From IMG/VR virus record IMGVR_UViG_3300027872_000007, positions 1-54,595 of that record: DNA of 54,595 bases. The stretch is one strand, 5' to 3'. Under the pieces are notes generated by a model. That model did not search any database. It worked only from the letters and a program-made list of their open reading frames with translations, and was not told the origin of the DNA. Shown here in pieces: positions 1 to 10,221 of the stretch (positions are counted from its first letter, which is position 1; every line of letters starts with the position of its first letter). Made by a program: the position numbers and the translations under genes. The stretch comes from a virus.

Positions 1-3000
1 GTAGGATCAGCCTCCGGTGCAGGAAGATGATGCTTCTTGAAATTGACGCTATCGACAGCCTCTGCACCACTCCATCGGATGCCGTGCACCTCACCTTTGG
101 AGAAGTAGATCCTGCTCATGCCGCGCCTGGACGCTTCAGCGATCATGTGTTTGATCACTAATAACTGCCAGTCCTTCTCGAACGGCGCGAAGCTGTGACC
201 ATCAGCATATTGCTGATACTTGTTCTTTGACTCGTGGAAAGACAGGAGGCCCATCTCCATGCTGGCAACGTGTCTCTCATTTAAGTTGTAGTCAAATGGC
301 TCATAGCCCAAATTGGTCTCGGCATCTTCGGTCTCCAGATCCAGCTTCATGCTGTTCATCGACACTAAGCTCATGTGTCTGGCGAGCGATGTGAATGCTG
401 AGTAGAGATCCACAGCCCTAGCGGATGACCAAACGTCAGAATCCCTGCTAAGATTATCGACCACTTCATCCCAGGCATCTTTGATGTGAGTTTTATCCTG
501 GACATGCTGCCACTCAATCACACTGGACGGCATATCGTTCAGTTTGCGGGTCATGGCCTCAGCGTGTAAGTCCTTCCTGGCCTGATCAACAACTTCTCCC
601 TCCATCTTTCCCTCAACAGTACCGTCCCAGAGCGGAAGCTCAATCGCATCCTTTTCGACCTTCGACAAATTTTTCAACACCAGACGTGCCTGAGAATAAT
701 CACTGCTTATTTTTCCAGACCAGATGTCATCCAGTACGCCTGCCCAATTACTTCCCTCTTTAGTCGCAAGGCTCAAACGACGCTCGCTGACGCCAAGCTC
801 CTCGGCTCTATCCAGAACCATTCCATTGAACTCCTCCCTCGTGATCGTCCCAGCCAACAACTTCTCAGAATGCTTCGGCATCAACTCGCGATAAGCAGAA
901 AAGATAATGTTCTGAATATGGTTCAGCCCGGCAACGAATCCATGTTTCTCGAAAATAGCTGGCCGAAACTGTTCCTGACGAACCTCCTCCGTTGTAATCG
1001 CGCCTCCCTCCTTGGAATCGACAAACGCTTCAAATCGTGACAGCAGGTCCTTGGCCTTGCCGATGGCTACTCCAGTCGAACCAACCATCGTGGCTTTTAT
1101 CTGGACCGACATATCCTTAGTAACCGGCCAGGATTTCATCTCCTTGGTAGTAGCTTTCCTGTGAGCGGTGATCGCCTTCCACTGGGACTCGGCCTTTTCC
1201 TTCCACTTTTTCACTTGTTCTGGATTTTCAAGCGCCTGACTTCTGGCTTCCTCATACATCTCAGCGAGAGGGGTGCCATCGTAATCCTCGCCACCACCAA
1301 AGGTGCCATCACGATTGTCATAGTCTGGGGAGTAAGAGTGATCGGCCCATGCTTCGAGTAGCTTTTCTTTAACTGCATCACGGATCGACTGATGCCAGTC
1401 GGACTGCATCTCATCTATGTAGAACGCATCGTTACCATCCGGATCCTTACGAACATCGAAGCGCACATGAGCTACGAAATTATCCTCATTCTCCCAGTGA
1501 CCGCTCTCGCTAAAGATTTCCTGGTCAGGATTTTGCCAGCGGAACAACAGGACCTCGTAATCCTCGCCAGCAGGTTTGAGCATGTAGTCTTTCCAGGCAA
1601 AGGCTTTATTTTCGTAATGGTCGGTAGCAACAATCACAGCATTGTCAAAATCCGAATCGTAACCAATGTCACCCTCCTCCTCATGTTGAACCGAGAAGTC
1701 GCCATCATTATCGACACGGATCGAGTATTGCCCTGAATACCAAGTTGCATCCCGATTTTTCGTTTCCCAATCGGATCGTTCGTCAACGTAGTGATCTTCT
1801 TCAAGACTTTCAGTGGCCTGTTCGTTGGCCTGCTCCTCCATGTCATCGACAGAAGTACCATCCCAAACACCAAGAGCTACATTCAGCTCCTCGATGTCCA
1901 TGTCTTCTTCTTCTGGGATGTCCGGATCTGCTTCGAGGTCTGGATCCCAATTATGTTCCTGGTAAACTTCCTTCAATGCACTGGAGTAATAATCCTCCCA
2001 GTGTTGATCACGAATGGTCTCCCAGTGTTCGTACCAAGCATCCTCATCAACTTCCTCCTCCGAGTCAGGGTGTTGCTCATCGAAATCCGGCTTTCCATAC
2101 TCGTCGTCTCCACCTGGGTTCTTGACATCAATATCGACACCATTGCGCTCGATGTACGACTGGATTGAAGTAACCGGGATTTTCTTCGGCTTGGTTCCAC
2201 CGAACGCTTTGAGCTTCGCGGTCAATTCCGAACGCTGTTCCTGCATATTATTTAGGTCGCGCTGCTCAGTGACTGGCAGAAACTGTGTGTCCTCGTTATC
2301 AGCCTGCCACTGGCTCCGAAACGCATTGGCTGTATGATTGTACTCAGGAGCGCCAATTTTCTTCGACGTATCAGGGAACGCAGTATCGAAGGCTTCCAAC
2401 TGTAAGGTGTTGGCGCGTTTCAAAACGGACGTGATTTCTGCCCCCACTTCGCGTTGCTCTTTGAAGACCTCGAAAATGGGCCCTGGAAATAGAGACTCCA
2501 CATCCTCCATGCGATCGCCTATTGGCCAACCAGTATTAGCAGTCATGCTGTAGAGGTCGGCCCAGGTCGCATCCTCCAGCCAGGTTTCCAGGCCCATCCA
2601 GTCGATCTCGGTCTGCTTCATCTTGCCCTTCTTGATCTGGGACCTGATGAACTGCTTCCAGCCATCGGCGCTGGTGGACTTGGTGTCAGTCTCGTTGAAC
2701 GCCTTCCACACCGCTGAGTAGAAGTACGGGGCGCTAACATGACGCAGGCGACCTCGACGTTTGGCTCGCTGGTATCCACCAGGCTTTTGCACGAAGTCGC
2801 TCGACTGCGCGATGACTGCCATGAGCTGCCCGGTATTGAACATGGCATCCTGGCCTGTCATCCATCGCACCACGTCGCGCAGGGCCTCGATGATTCGATC
2901 CAGGAGCTGCTGCGCTCGCTGCTTGACTGTCTGGCCGGCAAGAACTCGCTGCGCGGTGTGAGCGATGAACTCCTCCGCGGCTATCCTGCGCTCGCTGATG

Positions 3001-6000
3001 TCATTCCAATCCAGATCGTATTGTTGAGTGACCTCCCTGACCTCTTTCGCGAACGACTTGGACACTGTGTCCATAAACTCATCGAATCGCCATGGCGGCA
3101 ATACCTGTCTGAGCCCGAAGTGGCCGACTACTTCATGCAGCAACGTCTCGATTGCCTCTGCCCTGGAAGTGACGTTGTTGGCGATGATGTAGATGTCGTC
3201 GTTAAACGCACCTTGGTCATACATTCCAGTCGTGTTTTTCTTCGAGTGGTCGTCCTCCATGGAAAGCTGAAGATGCCGCGGCAAGTCTTCGATTGACTCA
3301 ATAACTCTTACAGGCGGGACGGTACGAAACATCCGATATACTGGCCTCAGCGCACCTTGAAGGTCAGGCACCGAGTAACCTTTGCCAGCATTCGTCCTCG
3401 GTTTTTCAATGAACAGAGCGGCCTGCTTCGGAATCAATTGTTCTGCCGTGGCCATGAGCTTTGTGTCCGCCCTGTCAAGCCAGCCCTTAAATTCTTCCGT
3501 GGTCATCTCGACGTAATCGCCCAGTAGCCTGCCGCCATCACTGTAATTGCGGCGATAGCCTTTCAGCGCATCCTCGGTGCTGCGATACCCAATCATCACC
3601 TTATGTTCGTCGAAGTTCTCCGGACTTATTTTCTTTCTGGCATCCTTTTTCTGATTGATGACGACCACGTTCCCGGACTCCGGATACCTGCCAATGAAGG
3701 CATCGACCTGATCAAAGCCACCGTAGCCATCTCGTTCATTGCTCTCCGTACCCTTGATGTAGCCGTAGGCATCCTTCATCTTGATCGACCACTTGTTGCC
3801 CTGGCTGTCAGTTCCTGAGCGTGTGCCACCTTTTGCGTTCTCGATCGTTATCGGCAGACCGTCGATCGTCATGTGACCTTTCTTGTAGTTGCCGGCCTTT
3901 TTCTGCTCCTCGGTTGGCTCAGACTCTACCCGGCGCTGAGCAGCATCAAGACGAGCAGCAATCGAGCTTCGAGACTCATCCGCATCGGAGCGGAAGGTTT
4001 CCGTTTCTGAGATTTCGTCCTCCTCCATGACGATCTCGATCTCTGGTAACCGAGTGGCCTGATCAGCATTGAAAACCCGGTACTCGATCTCGTCGAAATT
4101 CAAACCCATGCCCTGATGAATGGCACCATCGAAACCTTTGTCCCTCATCTTCTGGACCATGGTCGCGTCATCGAGGAGCGTAGACACCTCCATGTACAAC
4201 TGATCGACACGCTCAGGTGCTTTTCGCAGCACTTCGGCGGGGCTCTCAAACTCTTGAGCGAAATTCTCCTCCCAGTTGTTGGTATTCATGATCCGATTGG
4301 AAAGTTCGATGTCATTCAGAATGTGCCTGACAGCAGCCTGTCCCAACTTCCTGCGGACTTCACTTATATCTATGAATGGATCGTTCTTCGAGTTGACGAT
4401 CGGTTTCTTGATGTTCAGCGTGTAGCCACGGACACGCGGATCACGAGCGATCCTGTCCCTGGTTCTATCGTTTGGCTCCTTCGCGTAAACCGTAGCAGTC
4501 GCTAGACTGCCAAACGACAATGAGCCAATACGAGTCTGAAACTCCGTATCCTGGCCTTCGCGTAATCCATGCTCACCGCGCCAGACAACGATTTTCTCGC
4601 CACCCTTATCGGTTACGTCTCCCTCCTCGCGCTCCTCTGCTCGAACCATGCGCTTCGGCTCGACAATATCAATTGCCTCTCCGGTCTTTCTGATCGTGAC
4701 CTCCTCACCCTCCATGATGATTTCTTCACCAGCGGCAGTGTCGCGAAGCGAGCTGAGCGCCTTGCGTCCCTTCGGCAACAACATGATTCGCTCGTCTGCA
4801 CCAACGAACCTTCCGTATCCGGCGTTTGTCAGAGTGTATTGTTCGTCGATGGTCAACGGGTCGCCGGCTGCGACACGCTCCAATAGATCAACATCGAGAT
4901 CAACCTTGACCAGGCCCAGCTCCTCAGCTTCCGCGTCAGAGATCTCCCCGGCCTGTTCAGATGGTGGCTTCGGCTTCGGCTTCCTGATTTTCTTGCCGCT
5001 ATCGTCTGTGGTCGGATCGTCTTTGTCGATCTCCTCTTGGGTCACATCCTTGTAGAACGGATGCACTACGGTCGCCAGGGATCCACCAACACCGAAGCCG
5101 ATGATGGCCGATCGCCTCAACATCGCGAGACCTTCCTCGGTCGTCGTAATCCAGATCAGTGCCTCACCGAAGGTCATCTCCTCAGTGATGAATCCCTTTG
5201 TATAGGCGTCCTGGATGAGCTGCGTAAGGGGCTCCTGAAGCGCCTCAGCACCACCGGCCTTCAAAAACCGCTTCAGTAGGGTGCCACCTCCCTTGGTTAA
5301 AATGCCGATCGGTATGCGTTCTGTGAGGACCTCAGCCGCGCCAAACACCATGCCATCGTTGACTGCTTGGCTGTGAGATCGTCCCTCAGCAATCGACTCT
5401 GCGTACTGATCAGCAAATACCTGGCCGCCCATGATCGCGGCGCCGGCATTTGCGCTCCTGGTCGCCGCTGCAACAATCAGCATCGGAGCCATGTTGATCG
5501 AACCCTCGATGATCGCTGAGGCGTAGTACTTAACTGAATCTTCCTGGACGTTTGGCGTATAGGTTTGAAGATAATCCCTTGCTTCCTTGCTTATCCGCAG
5601 CCCCTCCTGAAGCTCGGCATCCGCTCCGGCCTCTTTCAGCATCTCGCCATACAGCTCAGCCGGCTCCTTGCCCTGGACGTAAGCCTCCACCTCAAGAGCG
5701 AAGCTATCCTCCGGGGCAACGCCTTGATCGGACGCATGCTCCAATATGTACGCGAGATCTCGTGGCGCATTCAGGAACATCTTCGCGCCACCGTACTGGC
5801 GTTTGAACATCGCCGGCACGTTTGTCAGCGTATCCCACAGCACCATGCCCCAGGGATCTTCAGGCTTTTCTTCCTTTGCCTCCTCTGGTTCGTCGGGCTC
5901 ACGCTCTTTCCAAAGCCTTCTGGCTTCCATAATGTGATCGGAACGGGCCTGAGCTGCCTCGATGGCTTCTTCTTGTGTTGCGAAGTTCGGATGAATCCAG

Positions 6001-6674
6001 CCTTTCTTGGCCTGGCTCCTCGCATCCCTTATGGCTACCGGGTTGGGAACCTGCTTGCCATTGATGATCGTTGGGATATTGAAAAACCGGCCTTCATTCT
6101 CAACCGTGATGCTGATCTCGGTGGACTGGGAGCCGTCCTCGTTCTGAAGAAGCTGCCTGGTCGGATCAATAACAAAACCGTGCGGATCTTTGGGATATTT
6201 AATCCACTGCTCACGCTCTTTCTTCAGCCTACCTTCGGCTGATGGCCTGGCCTTGCCAGCGTCACCTGGGCGCAGATAATCGGTCAGTGCATTTTCGGCC
6301 TCAGTGTCCGGTGGCTCCTCCAGCCCGGCCCTTATTAGCGCCGAGTGCGGCGCCGGCTTTGATCCGCCAAAGCTAGTTGTACCGCTGCCGCGACCGGGGA
6401 AAGTCTCGCGATTAAGTTTGATGTTGTTTTTTGTGATCTGCCTGGCTTCTTCGCGTGTTGGCGCGTTCCGCCTGGCTTCCGTTTTGATGTCATCACGCCA
6501 CTCCTGAAATGAATCGAACGCACGACCGAAGAACCCTGGCTCGCTTGAGTCGCCAATATCAATGCGACTGACCGGAGACTCAGGATCTGGAGCTTCTTCG
6601 ACGAGAGACAGCGGAGCTGGAGCCTCTACCTCCTCCTCGTCGTCTTCTTCGGTTACGATTGAAAGCCCTGCCAT
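1..6674 (-). CDS. Giant polyvalent virion-type protein, C-terminus beyond window
   Basis: The frame is open from ATG 6674 to the left edge, so at least 2224 residues are visible and the end is missing. It chains domains typical of large polyvalent proteins of phages and conjugative elements. In order: an acidic N-terminus; a virion-type segment near residues 175-245 (IPTIINGKQV, HPNFATQEEA); a hydrophobic Gly/Ala stretch near 390-500; an ADP-ribosyltransferase-like domain near 690-870 (VVWRGEHG, SLSFGSLATA, GFDGAIHQG, EYRVFN); an inorganic-pyrophosphatase-like domain near 930-1065 (GGTRSGTD, DQVDAFIG, FDEHKVM); a zinc-peptidase motif HEVVGH at about 1180; and a module with DEMQSDWHQ near 1750 that resumes close to the visible end (GMSRIYFSKGE). 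It starts 2 bases after the preceding stop and is the distal tail-module gene seen here. Such proteins are often packaged and ejected with DNA to act on host defences; that role is inferred. Confidence 0.85.
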   Translation of the reverse strand, partial: MAGLSIVTEEDDEEEVEAPAPLSLVEEAPDPESPVSRIDIGDSSEPGFFGRAFDSFQEWRDDIKTEARRNAPTREEARQITKNNIKLNRETFPGRGSGTTSFGGSKPAPHSALIRAGLEEPPDTEAENALTDYLRPGDAGKARPSAEGRLKKEREQWIKYPKDPHGFVIDPTRQLLQNEDGSQSTEISITVENEGRFFNIPTIINGKQVPNPVAIRDARSQAKKGWIHPNFATQEEAIEAAQARSDHIMEARRLWKEREPDEPEEAKEEKPEDPWGMVLWDTLTNVPAMFKRQYGGAKMFLNAPRDLAYILEHASDQGVAPEDSFALEVEAYVQGKEPAELYGEMLKEAGADAELQEGLRISKEARDYLQTYTPNVQEDSVKYYASAIIEGSINMAPMLIVAAATRSANAGAAIMGGQVFADQYAESIAEGRSHSQAVNDGMVFGAAEVLTERIPIGILTKGGGTLLKRFLKAGGAEALQEPLTQLIQDAYTKGFITEEMTFGEALIWITTTEEGLAMLRRSAIIGFGVGGSLATVVHPFYKDVTQEEIDKDDPTTDDSGKKIRKPKPKPPSEQAGEISDAEAEELGLVKVDLDVDLLERVAAGDPLTIDEQYTLTNAGYGRFVGADERIMLLPKGRKALSSLRDTAAGEEIIMEGEEVTIRKTGEAIDIVEPKRMVRAEEREEGDVTDKGGEKIVVWRGEHGLREGQDTEFQTRIGSLSFGSLATATVYAKEPNDRTRDRIARDPRVRGYTLNIKKPIVNSKNDPFIDISEVRRKLGQAAVRHILNDIELSNRIMNTNNWEENFAQEFESPAEVLRKAPERVDQLYMEVSTLLDDATMVQKMRDKGFDGAIHQGMGLNFDEIEYRVFNADQATRLPEIEIVMEEDEISETETFRSDADESRSSIAARLDAAQRRVESEPTEEQKKAGNYKKGHMTIDGLPITIENAKGGTRSGTDSQGNKWSIKMKDAYGYIKGTESNERDGYGGFDQVDAFIGRYPESGNVVVINQKKDARKKISPENFDEHKVMIGYRSTEDALKGYRRNYSDGGRLLGDYVEMTTEEFKGWLDRADTKLMATAEQLIPKQAALFIEKPRTNAGKGYSVPDLQGALRPVYRMFRTVPPVRVIESIEDLPRHLQLSMEDDHSKKNTTGMYDQGAFNDDIYIIANNVTSRAEAIETLLHEVVGHFGLRQVLPPWRFDEFMDTVSKSFAKEVREVTQQYDLDWNDISERRIAAEEFIAHTAQRVLAGQTVKQRAQQLLDRIIEALRDVVRWMTGQDAMFNTGQLMAVIAQSSDFVQKPGGYQRAKRRGRLRHVSAPYFYSAVWKAFNETDTKSTSADGWKQFIRSQIKKGKMKQTEIDWMGLETWLEDATWADLYSMTANTGWPIGDRMEDVESLFPGPIFEVFKEQREVGAEITSVLKRANTLQLEAFDTAFPDTSKKIGAPEYNHTANAFRSQWQADNEDTQFLPVTEQRDLNNMQEQRSELTAKLKAFGGTKPKKIPVTSIQSYIERNGVDIDVKNPGGDDEYGKPDFDEQHPDSEEEVDEDAWYEHWETIRDQHWEDYYSSALKEVYQEHNWDPDLEADPDIPEEEDMDIEELNVALGVWDGTSVDDMEEQANEQATESLEEDHYVDERSDWETKNRDATWYSGQYSIRVDNDGDFSVQHEEEGDIGYDSDFDNAVIVATDHYENKAFAWKDYMLKPAGEDYEVLLFRWQNPDQEIFSESGHWENEDNFVAHVRFDVRKDPDGNDAFYIDEMQSDWHQSIRDAVKEKLLEAWADHSYSPDYDNRDGTFGGGEDYDGTPLAEMYEEARSQALENPEQVKKWKEKAESQWKAITAHRKATTKEMKSWPVTKDMSVQIKATMVGSTGVAIGKAKDLLSRFEAFVDSKEGGAITTEEVRQEQFRPAIFEKHGFVAGLNHIQNIIFSAYRELMPKHSEKLLAGTITREEFNGMVLDRAEELGVSERRLSLATKEGSNWAGVLDDIWSGKISSDYSQARLVLKNLSKVEKDAIELPLWDGTVEGKMEGEVVDQARKDLHAEAMTRKLNDMPSSVIEWQHVQDKTHIKDAWDEVVDNLSRDSDVWSSARAVDLYSAFTSLARHMSLVSMNSMKLDLETEDAETNLGYEPFDYNLNERHVASMEMGLLSFHESKNKYQQYADGHSFAPFEKDWQLLVIKHMIAEASRRGMSRIYFSKGEVHGIRWSGAEAVDSVNFKKHHLPAPEADP

Positions 6675-6676
6675 GG

Positions 6677-8005
6677 CTAATTCGCTTGCTCAACCTTGCC
6701 GTTTCGGATACGAACCTTGGTCTTATTCGATAACGTGTAGATCTTTCCTGGGACCATGCCGGCGCGAGCCTGGGAATCCATACCACTAAGCAGTCCATCA
6801 GGATCCTCGAAACCACCAGCCTTCTTGCTGCCGGTCTCGATGCTGCCGCTATTGATGATCTCCATGCGCCGCTCGACGAATCCTTGAGCTACTTCGAGCT
6901 GCTCATCAGGAGTCATCAGCTTCCAGCGTTTCAACTGTCCGGTGCTGGGAATACGATACCTTGAGCTGGCCTTATCTGGGTCCTCCAGGTTCTTCATCAC
7001 CCGATCAGTCTGATCGGCTCGCTCTAGTTCTGGGAACGCGACGTTTGCGCCGCCGCCTTTTGCGTATGCGAGCGCACGTCGCTTGCATGACTTCAGCGCA
7101 GAACCCTTGAGCCCCTCGCACTCCAGGCCCTCGTAAGCCATGCGATCAACTTCACTGGCAAACTTATCGGCATTCGCGGCCTGCACTGGTTCACCATCCA
7201 TCAGGACCGGCTTCGACTCACCACTTTGCTGATCGACGACGATAAAGTTGCCATCTCTGTCCGCCTTGACAACCGTATCCGCTTCCTCGGCTTTCTTGAT
7301 CTGGGCTTCCGTAAGGCGCCGTTTTTGTTCACGTTCTTCGGCTTCAGTTGCTGCCTTGGCTTTGGCTGTCTCACGCCGTTGATGGCCACCGAACGCCTGC
7401 ATGCCGGCTTGTCCAATGTCGCCAGCAATGGTGCCCTCTCCAGAGCCGGATGAGGCCATTAGGCTCAGCCCAAACTCCATTAAAATCAGTGCCTTCTCTT
7501 GCCTGGTCAGCTTGCCTTTCAGGTCCTTGGATTTCTTTTTCATCGTCGGATCGTTTTCGGATTTCTCCGGCTCGGTGCCCGTTATCTTGGCGTACTCCTC
7601 GTCAATGTTTGTGCCAGCCTTCTCCATTGAATCGATAGCAGAATTGACGGATTTCGGATCGGCTTTCTCTGCCATGCCGGCGAAGCTGTTCTCGCCCTTA
7701 TCGAACTCCGCGGTCCGATCTGGCTGTGCCTGGGCTTGTACAGGAGGCATCGCTGGCTGTGGCGCTTGACCTGGAGCATCGAAGCTCGGAGCTGGCGCTC
7801 CAGGCCCTGGTCCTACAGCCCCCTCTGGAGGCATCGATGCCATCGGCCCTGTTGGCGAGCCGCCTGCGCCGATAGGCTGCGCTTGCAACGGTGACTGCTC
7901 AGGAAGCGGAAAGGTTGTCGCGCCTTCCGGCTGTGGCTGGCCTCGAACAATGTCTTGCAACGCAGGAACATTCTGGGCCAGATATTCGTCGAGTAATTTA
8001 CCCAT
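6677..8005 (-). CDS. Virion-associated protein of unknown function, 442 aa
   Basis: I chose ATG 8005 (MGKLLDEYLAQNV) because it follows the upstream stop at 8010 closely and has a GGA ribosome site; an upstream extension to 8149 would read nonsense over the neighbour. The first ~130 residues are Pro/Gln/Gly-rich and probably disordered. The middle has LTRQEKALILMEFG followed by SLMASSGSG, a pattern common in structural proteins near phage tail ends. A long charged Lys/Glu/Ala helix follows, then a mixed C-terminal part. Its place between a tail structural gene and the giant polyvalent protein suggests an internal-virion or tail-tip role. No enzyme motif is visible. Confidence 0.8.
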   Translation of the reverse strand: MGKLLDEYLAQNVPALQDIVRGQPQPEGATTFPLPEQSPLQAQPIGAGGSPTGPMASMPPEGAVGPGPGAPAPSFDAPGQAPQPAMPPVQAQAQPDRTAEFDKGENSFAGMAEKADPKSVNSAIDSMEKAGTNIDEEYAKITGTEPEKSENDPTMKKKSKDLKGKLTRQEKALILMEFGLSLMASSGSGEGTIAGDIGQAGMQAFGGHQRRETAKAKAATEAEEREQKRRLTEAQIKKAEEADTVVKADRDGNFIVVDQQSGESKPVLMDGEPVQAANADKFASEVDRMAYEGLECEGLKGSALKSCKRRALAYAKGGGANVAFPELERADQTDRVMKNLEDPDKASSRYRIPSTGQLKRWKLMTPDEQLEVAQGFVERRMEIINSGSIETGSKKAGGFEDPDGLLSGMDSQARAGMVPGKIYTLSNKTKVRIRNGKVEQAN

Positions 8006-8009
8006 AATT

Positions 8010-8909
8010 TTATTCCGTAGGGCCGTATAGACCGGCGCCCTGACCAGGTGGGCCGCCTTCTGCCGCACCTTGAGCCACCAATGACATGCCACCAGTGAAA
8101 TAAGCTGCCGTGACCGTTGCCGCTGCACCAAGGATCGCCTGGAACTCACCGCCTTCAGTGGATGTGGTCATGGTCTCGCCGTGTGGCACGGTACTGAGTG
8201 CAGCCAGGAGCGGCTGTAGATTGGTGATGTCCCAATCCCTGGCTTCAATGAACTGCTGATAATCGAAGTCGAGACCGGCCTGATCGAGAGATCGCTTCAG
8301 GCCACCTGTCACCAAGAGATTGTTCATCTCGGTTGAGAGCATTCGCTGACCTTCGGACCCAAGGTTACGGAACTGGTCCGAAGAAGCGCGAGCTGCTACA
8401 CGGTCCTGCTCGAATCGGTTCGCCGCAGACTCGAACGCCATGGCATAGCCACGCGCATATAGATCGGAGATCGCTTCCAGGCTCTTACCGCTGGCCTCGG
8501 ATGCGATGATTGCCGCCCTGGATCCACCGAAAGCGGAAGCCATGCCAGCTTCTTGCTGTGCCGTCTGTTTACGACGCAGACCTTCCTCGCGAAGCTCACG
8601 AGCTGCCGGCTCCAGTGCGCCCTTGATAAATGGATTCTGGTATGCCTCGATGTCAGCATCGAGGAAAGACTGACTGCCACGTTCGGCCAGCTCACGCGAA
8701 CGATCCAAGTCTGCCCGATAGGCTCCACCTTCCGTCGCGGCAAGATCATAGGCTCGCTGCTCGTTCGGATCGAACGAGGCAACACGCTGATCGGTAAATG
8801 GCGTATAGGGGCGCTGCGCGATGTCTCGCGCCATTCCAACCGCTTGCTGGCTACCCTGGCTCAGCCACGCTGGAATGTCCCTCTGTTGAACCTTCTTTTT
8901 CTTGGACAT
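8010..8909 (-). CDS. Phage tail/virion structural protein, 299 aa
   Basis: The protein has the hallmarks of a widespread phage virion family: YTPFTDQRVASFDPNEQ near residue 35, a predicted all-helical middle with NPFIKGALEPAARELRE, and the segment AFGGSRAAI near 125, followed by long Ala/Glu/Arg helices. The last 45 residues are Gly/Ala-rich and hydrophobic. ATG 8909 has a GAGGG ribosome site 12 bases upstream and lies 59 bases inside the end of the preceding acetyltransferase-like gene. It was assigned by pattern; its exact place in the tail is unknown. Confidence 0.8.
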   Translation of the reverse strand: MSKKKKVQQRDIPAWLSQGSQQAVGMARDIAQRPYTPFTDQRVASFDPNEQRAYDLAATEGGAYRADLDRSRELAERGSQSFLDADIEAYQNPFIKGALEPAARELREEGLRRKQTAQQEAGMASAFGGSRAAIIASEASGKSLEAISDLYARGYAMAFESAANRFEQDRVAARASSDQFRNLGSEGQRMLSTEMNNLLVTGGLKRSLDQAGLDFDYQQFIEARDWDITNLQPLLAALSTVPHGETMTTSTEGGEFQAILGAAATVTAAYFTGGMSLVAQGAAEGGPPGQGAGLYGPTE

Positions 8910-9399
8910 CGTTAGGTGCCCTCACAAAGTTGCCGCCACCATATTGGTAGCCCCTTCGCTCCATCAACTTGTCTTTCAAGTCGGTGTCGCGACCAGTCAT
9001 CAATCCGATAATGATTGGCAACCCTTTCCCTGTTGCCGGATCCACTTTCTCATCCGCAAACATCTCGACCATCTTCATCAGTTGGTCGGCAACATCCGTG
9101 TCTCTCCAGGTCTTTAGGACATAAGTCCAGTCGTTCTGCATTACCCAGTCGTCACTCCAATCGTCCCTGGCAATAGACATTCCAATGGCCGCGACGATCT
9201 GTTTTTGCTCCTTCGTTTCAGCTATGGCGACAAAGCCCCTATCGATCAGAGTTAAAACATGGAACATCTGCTTCGACTCGTTAATGCTGAGTGTCGAATA
9301 CCAGATGTCTTCCGCTTGCTCCTTTGCCGCTCTCCTCAGTAACTGAACGAGCTTTACTACATCGTCGGGCTGTGCCCTCCGAATGCTTACCTTCTTCAC
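8851..9399 (-). CDS. GNAT-like N-acyltransferase
   Basis: 182 residues from a GTG start with a GGAGATC ribosome site. The N-terminus (VSIRRAQPDDVVKLVQLL) is the usual first strand and helix of GNAT acetyltransferases. A central GFVAIAET...IVAAIGMS hairpin and the later MMERRGYQYGGGNF-like end (here LMERRGYQYGGGNFVR) fit the fold. The acetyl-CoA loop (Q/RxxGxG/A) is not clear, so activity is uncertain. GNAT-fold proteins recur in the internal-virion region of podoviruses, where some may be structural. The C-terminus overlaps the next gene by 59 bases in another frame. Confidence 0.7.
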   Translation of the reverse strand: MKKVSIRRAQPDDVVKLVQLLRRAAKEQAEDIWYSTLSINESKQMFHVLTLIDRGFVAIAETKEQKQIVAAIGMSIARDDWSDDWVMQNDWTYVLKTWRDTDVADQLMKMVEMFADEKVDPATGKGLPIIIGLMTGRDTDLKDKLMERRGYQYGGGNFVRAPNDVQEKEGSTEGHSSVAEPG

Positions 9400-9423
9400 G
9401 ATGATCTCCTTTATCCGACTCCG

Positions 9424-10221
9424 CTATTTGCCAGGGCCACCTCGCAAGGCAAGCCACCGGCCAAAATTCAACAGTTTCAATCCTACATACTCGCCAAACG
9501 AGTTGGCTGCACTATGGTCCGCCAATGCCGCACCCCACACCGCTCCACCAATGGCGGCTGAGGATACACCAGTTATAGATGGAGCCACTGACGCTGCATA
9601 AGATACGGACGTAAACGCACTTGGCGCAATCGGAGATGCCGCGAAGCCAAACACTCGAATGGAATCGCCTGCTTGAAATAAATTGTCCAACCCGCCAGTC
9701 AGCCCATCGGTAGTGATCTGGATCCCGGAATCAAGCGAAGCCAACGTGGCCACTGAGCCGTCTGTCAGATTCTCCACCTGAAACTTGTCTAGCAGCTTGT
9801 CCTCAATGCCAAAGGTAATAAAACTCGCAGCAGAATCGATCAGGATGGTATTGGAATCAGCCCCAGTGTGGCTTCCGAAGTCCTCCAAGAAGGCAACCAA
9901 GTCACCCTCACCAACAACCATTAACTCAGTCGCCGGCCCTCCGCGAGCAGCGAATCTCAACTTGGCATTCTGGATTGTGGCAATGACCCCTGCCTGAAGA
10001 CCTGGCTGCACAGGGGTCTTGCCCTCGGTGTCGAGGATCTTGTCGTCATCCAGATTTTCCAGTGAATCATCAGCTTCCCCGGCTGGCAGGGTATTCGATC
10101 TCAGCGTGTCAACAAGATCCTGAACCGCCAGGGCTGCTGACGGTGGACTAACCTCGATAATTCGTGGACTGATTCGGCTGAATACCCCCCAATCAACAGT
10201 AATGTCTGCCCTTTCGGTCAT
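9424..10221 (-). CDS. Tail-region virion protein, 265 aa
   Basis: Starts at ATG 10221, overlapping the stop of the 1038-residue gene by 4 bases (ATGA). Low in charged residues in its second half, with Gly/Ala/Ser-rich stretches (SITGVSSAAIGGAVWG near 215-230) and a basic end (RWLALRGGPGK). The central part carries beta-type text such as ELMVVGEGDLVAFLEDFG. There is no enzyme motif. Operon position and composition suggest a tail or internal virion component. Confidence 0.75.
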   Translation of the reverse strand: MTERADITVDWGVFSRISPRIIEVSPPSAALAVQDLVDTLRSNTLPAGEADDSLENLDDDKILDTEGKTPVQPGLQAGVIATIQNAKLRFAARGGPATELMVVGEGDLVAFLEDFGSHTGADSNTILIDSAASFITFGIEDKLLDKFQVENLTDGSVATLASLDSGIQITTDGLTGGLDNLFQAGDSIRVFGFAASPIAPSAFTSVSYAASVAPSITGVSSAAIGGAVWGAALADHSAANSFGEYVGLKLLNFGRWLALRGGPGK

